From: CAZPNX01 sp964588285 | Lineage (GTDB): Bacteria; Edwardsbacteria; AC1; EtOH8 | NCBI GenBank assembly: GCA_964588285.1 | Contig: CAZPNX010000006.1 | Location: forward strand, 1-64,000 | DNA length: 64,000 nucleotides | Direction: 5' to 3' | Shown: piece after piece, positions 7,890-15,416 of the stretch | Layout of the letters: the number at the start of each line of letters is the position of its first letter | How positions within the stretch are numbered: position 1 is the stretch's first letter | Translations under genes and position numbers: made by a program | Notes under the pieces: generated by a model | What the model saw: the letters and a program-made list of their open reading frames with translations, nothing else | The model's database searches: none | What the model was told of the DNA's origin: nothing

Positions 7890-8984
7890 ATGATCAGAAG
7901 CAAAGCAGATAAAGGCCCCGTCGCCGTGGCCATGAGCGGCGGGGTGGACAGCAGCCTGGCGGCGGCCCTCCTGGTAGGCAAGGGCCACCAAGTCGTCGGA
8001 CTGACCATGAGGCTGTTCTGCCACAAGGAGGCCGGCCACGAACGCAGCTGCTGTTCCCTGGACTCGATAGAATCGGCCAGGCAGGCGGCCGACAGGCTGG
8101 GTATCCCGCATTACGTCATTGACTGCCGGCGGGTATTCAGGAAAACCGTAATCGACCGCTTTGTGGAAGAGTATAGAAACGGCCGGACTCCCAACCCATG
8201 CGTGGAATGCAATCGGCACGTCAAGTTCGGATTCCTTCTGGATAAAGCCCGATCGCTGGGATGCGAGTCCCTGGCCACCGGACACTATGCCCGGATAGTC
8301 AGGCAGCAGGGGCGGCCGGTTCTGGCTCGGGGGGCCGACGAACGGAAGGACCAGTCCTATTTCCTGTGGGCGCTTACCAGCAAGCAGCTGGGGCGCGTCA
8401 TCTTTCCCCTAGGAGGGATGACCAAGTCCCGGGTGAGGGAAAAGGCCAAAGAGCTGGGGCTGGTCGCCGCCGGCCGGCCGGAGAGCCAGGAGATCTGCTT
8501 CATCAGCGGCTCTTATTCAGAATTTCTCCAGGAACGTTTTCTCCAGGTACCGGGAGACATCGTCGATATCGAAGGAAAGGTCCTGGGCCGTCACCGAGGC
8601 ATAGCCTGTTATACCATCGGCCAGAGGGAGGGGTTGGGAATTGCCCTGGGGCGGCCCCAGTACGTTTTGAAGACAGACCCGGTAAAAAACCTGGTCACCG
8701 TGGGCGACGACATCCTGTTGCGCTCGGCCGGATGTTTGGTCGAAGACGTCAACTGGATTGTCAAACAGCCGCAACGGGCGGTCCGATGCACGGTCAGGAT
8801 ACGCCACCGGCATCCCGGGGCCGGGGCTGTGGTCAAAATGCTATCCGGAAATAGGGCCGAAGCCGTATTCGACGAACCGCAGAGGGCGGTGACCCCGGGG
8901 CAGTCGGCTGTTTTCTATCGGGGCGACCTGGTGCTGGGCGGCGGGGTCATTGCAGCGACGCAGAAAAATCACCCGGCCTCTTGA
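7890..8984 (+). CDS. mnmA: tRNA-uridine 2-sulfurtransferase
   Basis: 364 aa. MnmA makes 2-thiouridine at position 34 of Lys, Glu and Gln tRNAs, using ATP and a sulfur relay. Visible are the PP-loop SGGVDSS (16-22), the catalytic Cys region RTPNPCVECNRHVKFG, and the second catalytic Cys in SQEICFI. The length is normal. I chose ATG 7890. An in-frame TTG at 7872 lies inside the neighbouring palindromic repeat and is unlikely. The stop overlaps the -35 box of the rplM promoter. Confidence 0.95.
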   Translation: MIRSKADKGPVAVAMSGGVDSSLAAALLVGKGHQVVGLTMRLFCHKEAGHERSCCSLDSIESARQAADRLGIPHYVIDCRRVFRKTVIDRFVEEYRNGRTPNPCVECNRHVKFGFLLDKARSLGCESLATGHYARIVRQQGRPVLARGADERKDQSYFLWALTSKQLGRVIFPLGGMTKSRVREKAKELGLVAAGRPESQEICFISGSYSEFLQERFLQVPGDIVDIEGKVLGRHRGIACYTIGQREGLGIALGRPQYVLKTDPVKNLVTVGDDILLRSAGCLVEDVNWIVKQPQRAVRCTVRIRHRHPGAGAVVKMLSGNRAEAVFDEPQRAVTPGQSAVFYRGDLVLGGGVIAATQKNHPAS

Positions 8985-9010
8985 CAGGAAATTATTTTTT
9001 GGGTTATACT
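8981..9010 (+). promoter_or_regulatory. rplM operon promoter
   Basis: -35 TTGACA (8981-8986) and -10 TATACT (9005-9010), with an 18-bp spacer. The predicted start is near 9017, which gives a leader of about 65 nt before rplM. Confidence 0.8.
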
Positions 9011-9033
9011 TACATCGCTTCTGGGTTTTTCAC

Positions 9034-9061
9034 AAGCCCTCAAGAGGTTTGAGGGCTTTTT
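9034..9061 (+). terminator. Terminator-like hairpin in rplM leader (possible attenuator)
   Basis: A perfect 10-bp stem, AAGCCCTCAA (9034-9043) with TTGAGGGCTT (9049-9058), with a 5-nt loop and TTT following. It sits downstream of the promoter at 8981 and upstream of the rplM ribosome site (GGAGG, 9073-9077). It could therefore act as an attenuator or an L13 autoregulatory site. It could also end read-through from mnmA. Confidence 0.75.
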
Positions 9062-9083
9062 AGTCGCATTTCGGGAGGACAGG

Positions 9084-9512
9084 ATGAGGAGCTACGTTGC
9101 CAAGAAGGGCGACATCGAACACCGCTGGCACTTGGTGGACGCCAAGGACAAATCGCTGGGCCGGCTGGCCACCAAAGTGGCCTGGCTGTTGCAGGGCAAG
9201 GGCAAGCCCCAGTTCACCCCCAACGTGGACTGCGGGGACCATGTGGTGGTGGTCAATGCCAAACAGATCAAACTGACCGGCAGGAAGGCGGCAACCAAAC
9301 GAGCCTACCGCCACAGCGGGCACCAGAGCGGGCTGAGGACCATCGATTATGGAAAGCTGCTGGCCCAAAGGCCCTCGCAGGCACTGAGGATGACGGTCAA
9401 GGGGATGATGCCCAAGACCAACCTGGGCCGGTTGAGCCTGCGGAAGCTGCACGTTTACGCCGGGCCGGAGCATCCCCACGCTGCCCAGGGACCCAAGCCC
9501 CTGGAGGTCTAG
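9084..9512 (+). CDS. rplM: 50S ribosomal protein L13
   Basis: 142 aa, the standard length. It shows HRWHLVDAKDKSLGRLATKVAWLL, the GDHVVVVNAKQIKLTG strand and the conserved VKGMMPKTNLGR segment, ending in the usual YAGPEHPHAAQ. L13 is an early assembly protein of the large subunit. It has an SD sequence, GGGAGGACAGG, and is followed 46 nt later by rpsI, the usual partner. Confidence 0.98.
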   Translation: MRSYVAKKGDIEHRWHLVDAKDKSLGRLATKVAWLLQGKGKPQFTPNVDCGDHVVVVNAKQIKLTGRKAATKRAYRHSGHQSGLRTIDYGKLLAQRPSQALRMTVKGMMPKTNLGRLSLRKLHVYAGPEHPHAAQGPKPLEV

Positions 9513-9558
9513 TTCCAAAGACGAAACAAAAACCATCCCAAGGATACAAGGAGAAGGA

Positions 9559-9951
9559 ATGACCGAACAGCTGTTTAGGGCCACGGGCAGACGCAAGTCA
9601 TCGGTGGCCCAGGTTAAACTGAGCCCGGGCCAGGGCAGATTCACGGTCAACAACCGCACCTGCGAGGATTATTTCTGCCGGCCGACCCTGGTGATGCTGG
9701 TCAAACAGCCGCTGGAGCTGGTGGGCGGGCTGGGCAAATACGATGTCTGGGCCAAGGTCGAGGGCGGCGGCATCGCCGGCCAAGCCGGGGCGGTGAAGCT
9801 GGGGATCTCGCGGGCGTTACTATTAGCCCAGGAGGGAGTCAGGCCGGCCCTGAAGTCGGCCGGGCTGCTGACCCGGGATCCCAGGGAGAAGGAGCGCAAA
9901 AAGTACGGACAGAAGAAGGCCAGGAAGCGGTTCCAGTTCTCCAAACGTTAA
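9559..9951 (+). CDS. rpsI: 30S ribosomal protein S9
   Basis: 130 aa, the standard length. It has the ATGRRKSSVAQVKL start, the GGGIAGQAGAVKLGISRAL core, and the C-terminal KKYGQKKARKRFQFSKR tail that reaches the ribosomal P site. The SD AAGGAGAAGG precedes the ATG. It forms the rplM-rpsI pair. Confidence 0.98.
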   Translation: MTEQLFRATGRRKSSVAQVKLSPGQGRFTVNNRTCEDYFCRPTLVMLVKQPLELVGGLGKYDVWAKVEGGGIAGQAGAVKLGISRALLLAQEGVRPALKSAGLLTRDPREKERKKYGQKKARKRFQFSKR

Positions 9952-10076
9952 AAAGCCAATCTTTGGCTTTAAAGCCAAAGAGCGGAAATTCCAATGCCCG
10001 ATTTCAAAACTCGAAATGGCGGACGAATATTGGGTTCCAGGCATACCAGGCAACGATATAACCACATTTCACACGC

Positions 10077-10167
10077 CCGGAGCAAATGCCTCCGGAGGTG
10101 TCCCTGAAGACGGGGATCCCGGCGGCTGCGGGCGGAGGCTCCGGAAAAAGGCTTAAAAGCCTTCCGG
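10077..10167 (+). promoter_or_regulatory. Structured leader upstream of rpsB
   Basis: The 250-nt gap after rpsI holds several hairpins. One is CCGGAG (10077-10082) with CTCCGG (10090-10095). A long one at 10141-10167 pairs CCGGA..AGGCTT with AAGCCT..TCCGG. There is also an earlier palindrome, TTTGGCTTTAAAGCCAAA, near 9962-9979. No T-run follows the last hairpin, so it is not a simple terminator. It lies 18 nt before the TAAGGAGG of rpsB and may be an S2 autoregulatory leader (inference). A weak -10 TATAAC is at 10057-10062. Confidence 0.5.
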
Positions 10168-10201
10168 GGGAAAACCAAAGAAACTAAGGAGGTTCGGTCA
10201 C

Positions 10202-11152
10202 TTGGTAACCTACACCATCAAGGATCTGCTGGAGGCCGGGGTCCACTTCGGGCACCAGGCGCCTCGCTGGAACCCAAAGATGAAGAAGTTCATCTTCGAT
10301 GAGCGCGAGGGCATCCACATCATCGACCTGCACAAGACCATGCAGTGCCTGGACACGGCCCTGGCCCAGGTGCGCAAAACGGCCGAGGAGGGGGGGGAGT
10401 TCCTGTTCGTCGGCACCAAGCGCCAGGCGGCCGATCTTATTAAGGAAGAGGCCGACCGCTGCGGCATGCACCACGTCAACGAGCGCTGGCTGGGCGGGAT
10501 GCTGACCAACTTCGCCACCATCCAGAAGAGCGTGCGGCGCCTGAAGGATTTGGAGAAGATGGCTGAGGGCGGCTACCAGGGCTACACCAAGAAGGAGGCC
10601 CTGAGGCTGGAACATGAACGCGCCAAGATGGACAAGGTGCTGCGCGGGGTCAAGAACATGTATCGGCTGCCGGCCATGATATTTGTTGTGGACTGCAAGA
10701 AGGAGAAGCTGGCCATCGACGAGGCCCGGAAGCTGGACATCCCGGTGGTGGCCATGGTGGACACCAACATCGATCCCGACCCGATAAACTTCCCCATTCC
10801 GGCCAATGACGACGCCCTGCGCTCCATCAAGCTCATCTCCTACCTGGTGACCGAGGCCGTGCTGGAGGGACGGGCCAAATACCAGAAGGAGCAGGAGGCC
10901 GCCCAGCAGGCACAGCAGGCCGGGGGCGAAGGCGCCCCGGGCCGTCCGGTGAGGCACCTGACCGATCACAAGCCCCGGACCTCGGCCGGAAGGGGCGAAC
11001 CCAGGCGGGGAGGCGGTGACCGGGGGCCAAGGCGAGGAAGCGACCGGCCGGCATCGCCGCGGGGACCCAGGCCGTCGGGGCCGAGGCCTTCCCGGGGGAC
11101 GGCCAAGCCCGATGCCAAACCGCCGGTCAAGGAAACGCCCAAGGAACAATGA
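10202..11152 (+). CDS. rpsB: 30S ribosomal protein S2, with basic C-terminal extension
   Basis: 316 aa. The core (about 1-235) has TIKDLLEAGVHFGHQ, the RWNPKMKKFIF segment, the NERWLGGMLTNF motif and VVAMVDTNIDPDPINFPIPANDDA. Beyond about 245 there is a low-complexity tail rich in Arg, Gly, Pro and Ser, so the protein is longer than E. coli S2 (241 aa). The start is TTG at 10202, supported by TAAGGAGG (10185-10192) with a 9-nt spacer. No ATG or GTG is suitably placed. A TTG start is unusual for a highly expressed ribosomal gene. tsf follows. Confidence 0.96.
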   Translation: MVTYTIKDLLEAGVHFGHQAPRWNPKMKKFIFDEREGIHIIDLHKTMQCLDTALAQVRKTAEEGGEFLFVGTKRQAADLIKEEADRCGMHHVNERWLGGMLTNFATIQKSVRRLKDLEKMAEGGYQGYTKKEALRLEHERAKMDKVLRGVKNMYRLPAMIFVVDCKKEKLAIDEARKLDIPVVAMVDTNIDPDPINFPIPANDDALRSIKLISYLVTEAVLEGRAKYQKEQEAAQQAQQAGGEGAPGRPVRHLTDHKPRTSAGRGEPRRGGGDRGPRRGSDRPASPRGPRPSGPRPSRGTAKPDAKPPVKETPKEQ

Positions 11153-11259
11153 AAACATACGGATTCAGGTATCCGAGCCACCCGCCTTCCTGGGAGAAAT
11201 TTGCCGGAGTATCTGAAACTGTTTGAAAGCTGCTACTGGGGATAGGAGATATCAAGAAG

Positions 11260-12090
11260 ATGCCGTTCACTGTCGAGGATATAAAGACCTTAAGGGACAA
11301 AACCGGAGCCGGAATGATGGCCTGCAAGGAGGCCTTGGCCGCCAGCGGGGGCAGCATCGAGGCCGCAGTGGAATACCTGCGCAAAAAGGGAGTGGCCACG
11401 GCCGAGAAGAAGGCGGGTCGGGCCACCGGAGACGGAGCAGTTGAATCCGCCATCTCCCCCGACCGCAAGTCGGGAGCCATCATCGAGCTAAATTGCGAGA
11501 CCGACTTCGTGGCCAAGACCGATCAGTTCAAGGCCCTGGCCGCCTCCCTGGCCGGCTGGGCGCTTATGGAGCCGGACGGCGAGATCCCGGCCGACAGGCT
11601 GCCCGAGAACAGGCTGGCGGAAATCAAAGAGGCCATCGCCAAGATGGGCGAGAACATCAAGTTCAGGCGGGGTTCAAAACTTACCGCCTCCAAAGGGGTG
11701 GTGGAAAGCTACATTCACCTGGGCGGCAAGATGGGGGTGCTCATCAAGGTCGACGGAGAGGACGGACCGGAGTTGCGCGCTTTGGCCAAGGAGCTGGCCA
11801 TGCAGGTGGCGGCGGCCTCCCCCCTCTACGTTACCAAGGATCAGGTGCCGGCCGAGGCTTTGGAAAAGGAAAAGGATATCTATCGGGAGCAGGTGCGCGG
11901 CTCGGGCAAACCGGAAAAGGTGGTAGAGAATATCGTGGCCGGAAAGATAAAGAAATATTACTCCGAGGTCTGTCTTATGGACCAGGCCTACATCAAGGAT
12001 CCGGCCAAAACGGTGGAAACGGCCGCCAAGGAAATATACAGAGGTCCGCTGGGCCAGGTGCAATTCGTCCGTTTTCGTCTGGGGGAATAG
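11260..12090 (+). CDS. tsf: Elongation factor Ts
   Basis: 276 aa. It is the nucleotide exchange factor for EF-Tu. The N-terminal UBA-like domain is clear (VEDIKTLRDKTGAGMMACKEAL), followed by the TDFVAKTDQFKALA segment of the exchange core and a full-length C-terminal domain (MDQAYIKDPAKTVE). AGGAGA lies 10 nt before the ATG. It is 107 nt after rpsB, the usual gene order. Confidence 0.97.
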   Translation: MPFTVEDIKTLRDKTGAGMMACKEALAASGGSIEAAVEYLRKKGVATAEKKAGRATGDGAVESAISPDRKSGAIIELNCETDFVAKTDQFKALAASLAGWALMEPDGEIPADRLPENRLAEIKEAIAKMGENIKFRRGSKLTASKGVVESYIHLGGKMGVLIKVDGEDGPELRALAKELAMQVAAASPLYVTKDQVPAEALEKEKDIYREQVRGSGKPEKVVENIVAGKIKKYYSEVCLMDQAYIKDPAKTVETAAKEIYRGPLGQVQFVRFRLGE

Positions 12091-12144
12091 TCGGCCGGCC
12101 TTTTCCGCCGGATTTCACAATCCGGCATTCAGCATCAGAACAAA

Positions 12145-12867
12145 ATGGCAGACCCAGCCCCGATATATAAGCGCGTGCTCCTCAAGCTGTCAGGCGAGGC
12201 CCTGGGGGGAACTGACGGACGAGGGGTGGAGACGGCCGCCCTCCGAGCGGTGGCCGACGAGGTGCTTTCGATACAGGGGCTGGGTCTTTCCATAGGCATC
12301 GTGGTGGGCGGGGGCAACCTGATACGCGGGGCCAGGATCGGGGATAACGGCATTGCCCGGGTAGCCGCGGATCAGATGGGCATGCTGGGGACGGTCATCA
12401 ACTCCCTGGCTTTGCAGAGCGTGCTGGAATCTCAAAACTGCCAGACCAGGGTGATGAGCGCCGCCGACATGCCCAAGTTCGCCGAGCCCTACATCAGGCG
12501 CCGGGCCCTGCGCCACCTGGACAAGGGGCGGGTGGTGATCATGGCCGCCGGCACCGGCAACCCCTATTTCTCCACCGATACCGCCGCCGCCCTAAGGGCG
12601 GTGGAGATCGGGGCCGAGGCCTTGCTCAAGGGCACTAAGGTGGACGGCGTTTACGACTCCGACCCCATGGCCAACAAGGAGGCCAAAAGGTACTCCCAGC
12701 TGAGCTACGGACAGGTGCTGGCCCAGAAGCTGGGGGTGATGGACGCCACCGCCGTCTCCCTGTGCATGGAGAACCGAATGCCGATTGTGGTTTTCGACCT
12801 CACCTCGCCTGGCACCCTGAAGCGTATAATATTGGGCGAGCCGTTGGGTACCATCGTCAAGGAGTAG
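12145..12867 (+). CDS. pyrH: UMP kinase
   Basis: 240 aa, amino-acid-kinase fold. It phosphorylates UMP to UDP. It shows RVLLKLSGEALGG, GIVVGGGNLIRG, the ADQMGMLGTVINSLAL motif and GTGNPYFSTDTAAALRA. No clear SD precedes the ATG. frr starts 4 nt after the stop, so the two are coupled. Confidence 0.97.
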   Translation: MADPAPIYKRVLLKLSGEALGGTDGRGVETAALRAVADEVLSIQGLGLSIGIVVGGGNLIRGARIGDNGIARVAADQMGMLGTVINSLALQSVLESQNCQTRVMSAADMPKFAEPYIRRRALRHLDKGRVVIMAAGTGNPYFSTDTAAALRAVEIGAEALLKGTKVDGVYDSDPMANKEAKRYSQLSYGQVLAQKLGVMDATAVSLCMENRMPIVVFDLTSPGTLKRIILGEPLGTIVKE

Positions 12868-12871
12868 TCAG

Positions 12872-13429
12872 ATGCTGAACCAGGTCTATCAGGAGATGGA
12901 GAGAAAGATGTCCAAGGCGGCCGAGGCCCTCAAGGCCGAGTTCGCCGGCATCCGCACCGGCCGGGCCAACCCGGCCCTGCTGGAGGGAGTCAAGGTCCAG
13001 AGCTACGGAGCCCTGGTGCCGCTGAACCAGGTGGCCGGAGTCTCGGTGCCCGAGCCGCGGCTGTTGGTGATCCAGCCCTGGGATAAAAACGCCCTGCCCG
13101 AGATCGAGAAGGCCATCCTCAAGTCCGAGCTGGGGCTGACGCCGATGAACGACGGCCGGGTGATCCGCCTGCCCATTCCCACCCTGACCGAGGAGCGGCG
13201 CCGGGAGCTTTCCAAGGTGGTCAAGAAGATGGCCGAAGACCAGAAGGTGGCGGTGCGCAATATCAGGCGCGAGGCCAACGACGACATCAAGAAGCTGGAG
13301 AAGGACAAAAAGATCTCCGAGGACGAGTCCAAGAAGGCGCTGGAGAAGACCCAGGAGCTGACCGACAAAGCCATCAAGGGACTGGACGAGATACTGGCCA
13401 AGAAGGAAAAAGAGATCATGGAGGTATAG
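12872..13429 (+). CDS. frr: Ribosome recycling factor
   Basis: 185 aa, the standard length. RRF splits post-termination ribosomes together with EF-G. It shows the conserved FAGIRTGRANPALLEGV, the domain II segment YGALVPLNQVAGVSVPEPR and the helical C-terminal KDKKISEDESKKALEKTQEL. AAGGAG lies 7 nt upstream of the ATG, inside the end of pyrH. A small ferredoxin gene follows 9 nt later. Confidence 0.98.
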   Translation: MLNQVYQEMERKMSKAAEALKAEFAGIRTGRANPALLEGVKVQSYGALVPLNQVAGVSVPEPRLLVIQPWDKNALPEIEKAILKSELGLTPMNDGRVIRLPIPTLTEERRRELSKVVKKMAEDQKVAVRNIRREANDDIKKLEKDKKISEDESKKALEKTQELTDKAIKGLDEILAKKEKEIMEV

Positions 13430-13438
13430 GAGAGGGCC

Positions 13439-13606
13439 ATGCCATACGTCATCACCGAGGACTGCGTCTCCTGCGGCAGCTGCGTGGATTCCTGCCCCAA
13501 CGGGGCCATCATCGAGGGCGAGGATCGCTACGAGATAACCGACGACTGCGTGGATTGCGGCGCCTGCGTGGACAGCTGTCCGGTCAACGCCATCAAAGAA
13601 AGCTGA
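13439..13606 (+). CDS. 2[4Fe-4S] ferredoxin, 55 aa
   Basis: A short gene reading MPYVITEDCVSCGSC and onward. It has two classical CxxCxxCxxxCP motifs, at residues 9-20 (CVSCGSCVDSCP) and 37-48 (CVDCGACVDSCP), so it would bind two [4Fe-4S] clusters as a clostridial-type electron carrier. GGAGAGGG lies just before the ATG. Its place between frr and uppS is unusual and suggests cotranscription with translation genes. It is a plausible electron acceptor for IorAB in this window (inference). Confidence 0.93.
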   Translation: MPYVITEDCVSCGSCVDSCPNGAIIEGEDRYEITDDCVDCGACVDSCPVNAIKES

Positions 13607-13630
13607 CAGCAAAAACGATTTTCAAGGGGC

Positions 13631-13682
13631 GCGCTCCGACCGGCCGGAATATCTACCTGGGCCGGTGAGGGGTAGCGCTTTT
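13631..13682 (+). terminator. Possible terminator between ferredoxin and uppS
   Basis: A two-part stem: ACCGGCC (13639-13645) with GGCCGGT (13660-13666), flanked by GCGCT (13631-13635) with AGCGC (13674-13678), then TTTT. The inner stem is perfect, the outer one short, and the loop 14 nt. Confidence 0.45.
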
Positions 13683-13687
13683 ATCAT

Positions 13688-14437
13688 ATGCCGGACAAGC
13701 GATCAATAAACAGGATAAGACAGGATGCCGCGAGCTCTTCCGTCATGCCGGAGCACCTGGCCATCATCATGGACGGCAACGGGCGCTGGGCAAAAAAGCG
13801 GGGTCTGCCCCGCCTGGCCGGACACCGGGCCGGGGTCAGGGCGGTCAAGAAAATCGTGACCGCCTGCGGCGAGTTGGGGATCAAATACCTAACCATTTAT
13901 GCCTTCTCGGTGGAGAACTGGATGAGACCCAAGACCGAGGTTCGGGGGCTGATGCGCCTTTTGTCCGAGAGCGTGGTCAGAGAGATAGACGAGCTGGATG
14001 CCAAGGGGGTGAAGGTGGTGGTCAGCGGCCGGCTGGAGGACATCGAGCCCACCGCCCAAAGGCTTTTGCGACAGGGGATAGCCAGGACGGCCGGCAACCG
14101 AGGTCTGGTGCTGAACCTGGCCCTGTCTTACGGGGGGCGGGCCGAGTTGGTGGACGCCTTCAAGTCATTGGCGGCCGAAGTGGCCGAGGGCCGGCTGAAG
14201 CCGGAACAGATTGACGAGGCGACGGTGTCCCGCAGCCTCTATCATCCGGAGATACCGGATCCGGATCTGATCATCAGGACATCAGGAGAGCACCGATTGT
14301 CAAACTTTCTTATTTGGGAGAGCGCCTATTCGGAACTTTACTTCACCAAAATTCTTTGGCCCGATTTCGATCGCCAAGAGCTGCTTAAAGCCATCGAGGA
14401 CTTTGGCAGTCGGGAGCGGCGCTTCGGAAGGCTATAG
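13688..14437 (+). CDS. uppS: Isoprenyl transferase (undecaprenyl diphosphate synthase)
   Basis: 249 aa. This cis-prenyltransferase makes the C55 lipid carrier for peptidoglycan and LPS. It shows HLAIIMDGNGRWAKKRGLPRLAGH (substrate Asp plus diphosphate-binding Arg), TIYAFSVENWMRP, and the C-terminal DLIIRTSGEHRLSNFLIWESAYSEL. The family usually has SGE.RLSNFLLWQ, so this is a normal member. Two starts are possible, ATG 13688 and ATG 13745 (MPEHLAIIMDG); neither has a good SD. cdsA follows. Confidence 0.96.
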   Translation: MPDKRSINRIRQDAASSSVMPEHLAIIMDGNGRWAKKRGLPRLAGHRAGVRAVKKIVTACGELGIKYLTIYAFSVENWMRPKTEVRGLMRLLSESVVREIDELDAKGVKVVVSGRLEDIEPTAQRLLRQGIARTAGNRGLVLNLALSYGGRAELVDAFKSLAAEVAEGRLKPEQIDEATVSRSLYHPEIPDPDLIIRTSGEHRLSNFLIWESAYSELYFTKILWPDFDRQELLKAIEDFGSRERRFGRL

Positions 14438-14466
14438 CCGTTCTTACATAATGAAGCCAGAAAAGC

Positions 14467-15366
14467 ATGAATTTAACTGCCGATAAGGAAAGCAGAAAGC
14501 CGGACCGTAGAGAGGAAAGGTTCAACACCCTGGGGGTGCGGGTGGCGGTGGCGGCGGCCGGCATCCCGCTAATGGTCGGGGCCGCCTGGCTGGGCGGCTG
14601 GTGGCTGTTCTTCCTGGTGCTGGCCCTGTCCCTTTTGGGATATCGGGAATATGGTCGCCTGGCCGGGGCCGATTGGCGAGAGCCCATCTGGCTGTGGGGG
14701 GCCTCCGGTGTCCTGTTGATCCTGCTTTTCTTCCGGCTTCCCATATTCCCGCCTGCGGCTGCGGCCGCCTGGCTGATGGTGCTGATGGGCTTGATGCTGG
14801 TCACCTCCGGCGACAGCCAGCCGCTGAAATCCGCCGGAGCCGTCCTGCTTGGTCTGTTCTACGTTCCCGGACTGCTGGGGCATCTCATCTTGATTCGGGA
14901 GATGGAGCCGACCAGAGGTTATCTTTCGCTTATGATCCATAGAAGCGGGGCGGACAAAGGTTTCCTTTTCCTGGTATGGATCATGGCCCTGGTGTGGCTG
15001 GGAGACACCGGCGCTTATTTCAGCGGACTGCTTTTCGGAAAACACAAGCTGGCACCGGACGTCAGCCCCAACAAGACGGTGGAAGGCCTGCTGGGGGGAG
15101 CGGCGGTGACGGCGCTGGCAGCCGTAGGCCTGGCCGGGTGGTGGCGTCTGGGCATCGGAACGGGCCAGGCCCTGGTCCTGGCCCTGTTGATAACGGCCTT
15201 GGGCACCTTGGGCGACCTGGTGGAATCCAAGCTGAAGCGGGCGGCCGGGCTCAAGGACTCGGGTTCCCTGCTGCCGGGACATGGCGGGGTGCTAGACCGG
15301 TTCGACAGCCTAATGTTCGCCGCCCCGGCGGTATATTGGTATTGGAAAATACTGCTGCGCTTCTGA
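14467..15366 (+). CDS. cdsA: Phosphatidate cytidylyltransferase
   Basis: 299 aa. It makes CDP-diacylglycerol from phosphatidate and CTP at the inner membrane. There are about eight hydrophobic segments (for example GWWLFFLVLALSLLGYREYG). The C-terminal signature is present: SPNKTVEGLLGG and SKLKRAAGLKDSGSLLPGHGGVLDRFDSL. In many genomes dxr and rseP follow cdsA. Here nadB follows, rseP is 7.8 kb downstream and no dxr is seen in the window. Confidence 0.95.
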   Translation: MNLTADKESRKPDRREERFNTLGVRVAVAAAGIPLMVGAAWLGGWWLFFLVLALSLLGYREYGRLAGADWREPIWLWGASGVLLILLFFRLPIFPPAAAAAWLMVLMGLMLVTSGDSQPLKSAGAVLLGLFYVPGLLGHLILIREMEPTRGYLSLMIHRSGADKGFLFLVWIMALVWLGDTGAYFSGLLFGKHKLAPDVSPNKTVEGLLGGAAVTALAAVGLAGWWRLGIGTGQALVLALLITALGTLGDLVESKLKRAAGLKDSGSLLPGHGGVLDRFDSLMFAAPAVYWYWKILLRF

Positions 15367-15416
15367 GATCGATAAAAACCAAACGGACGGACAAAGCGCT
15401 TTTAAAAAGGCAAACC

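Noticed and set aside
14976..15416. A 147-residue N-terminal extension of nadB
   Set aside because: It runs out of frame through cdsA with a low-complexity composition, and NadB normally begins at the FAD motif reached from ATG 15417.
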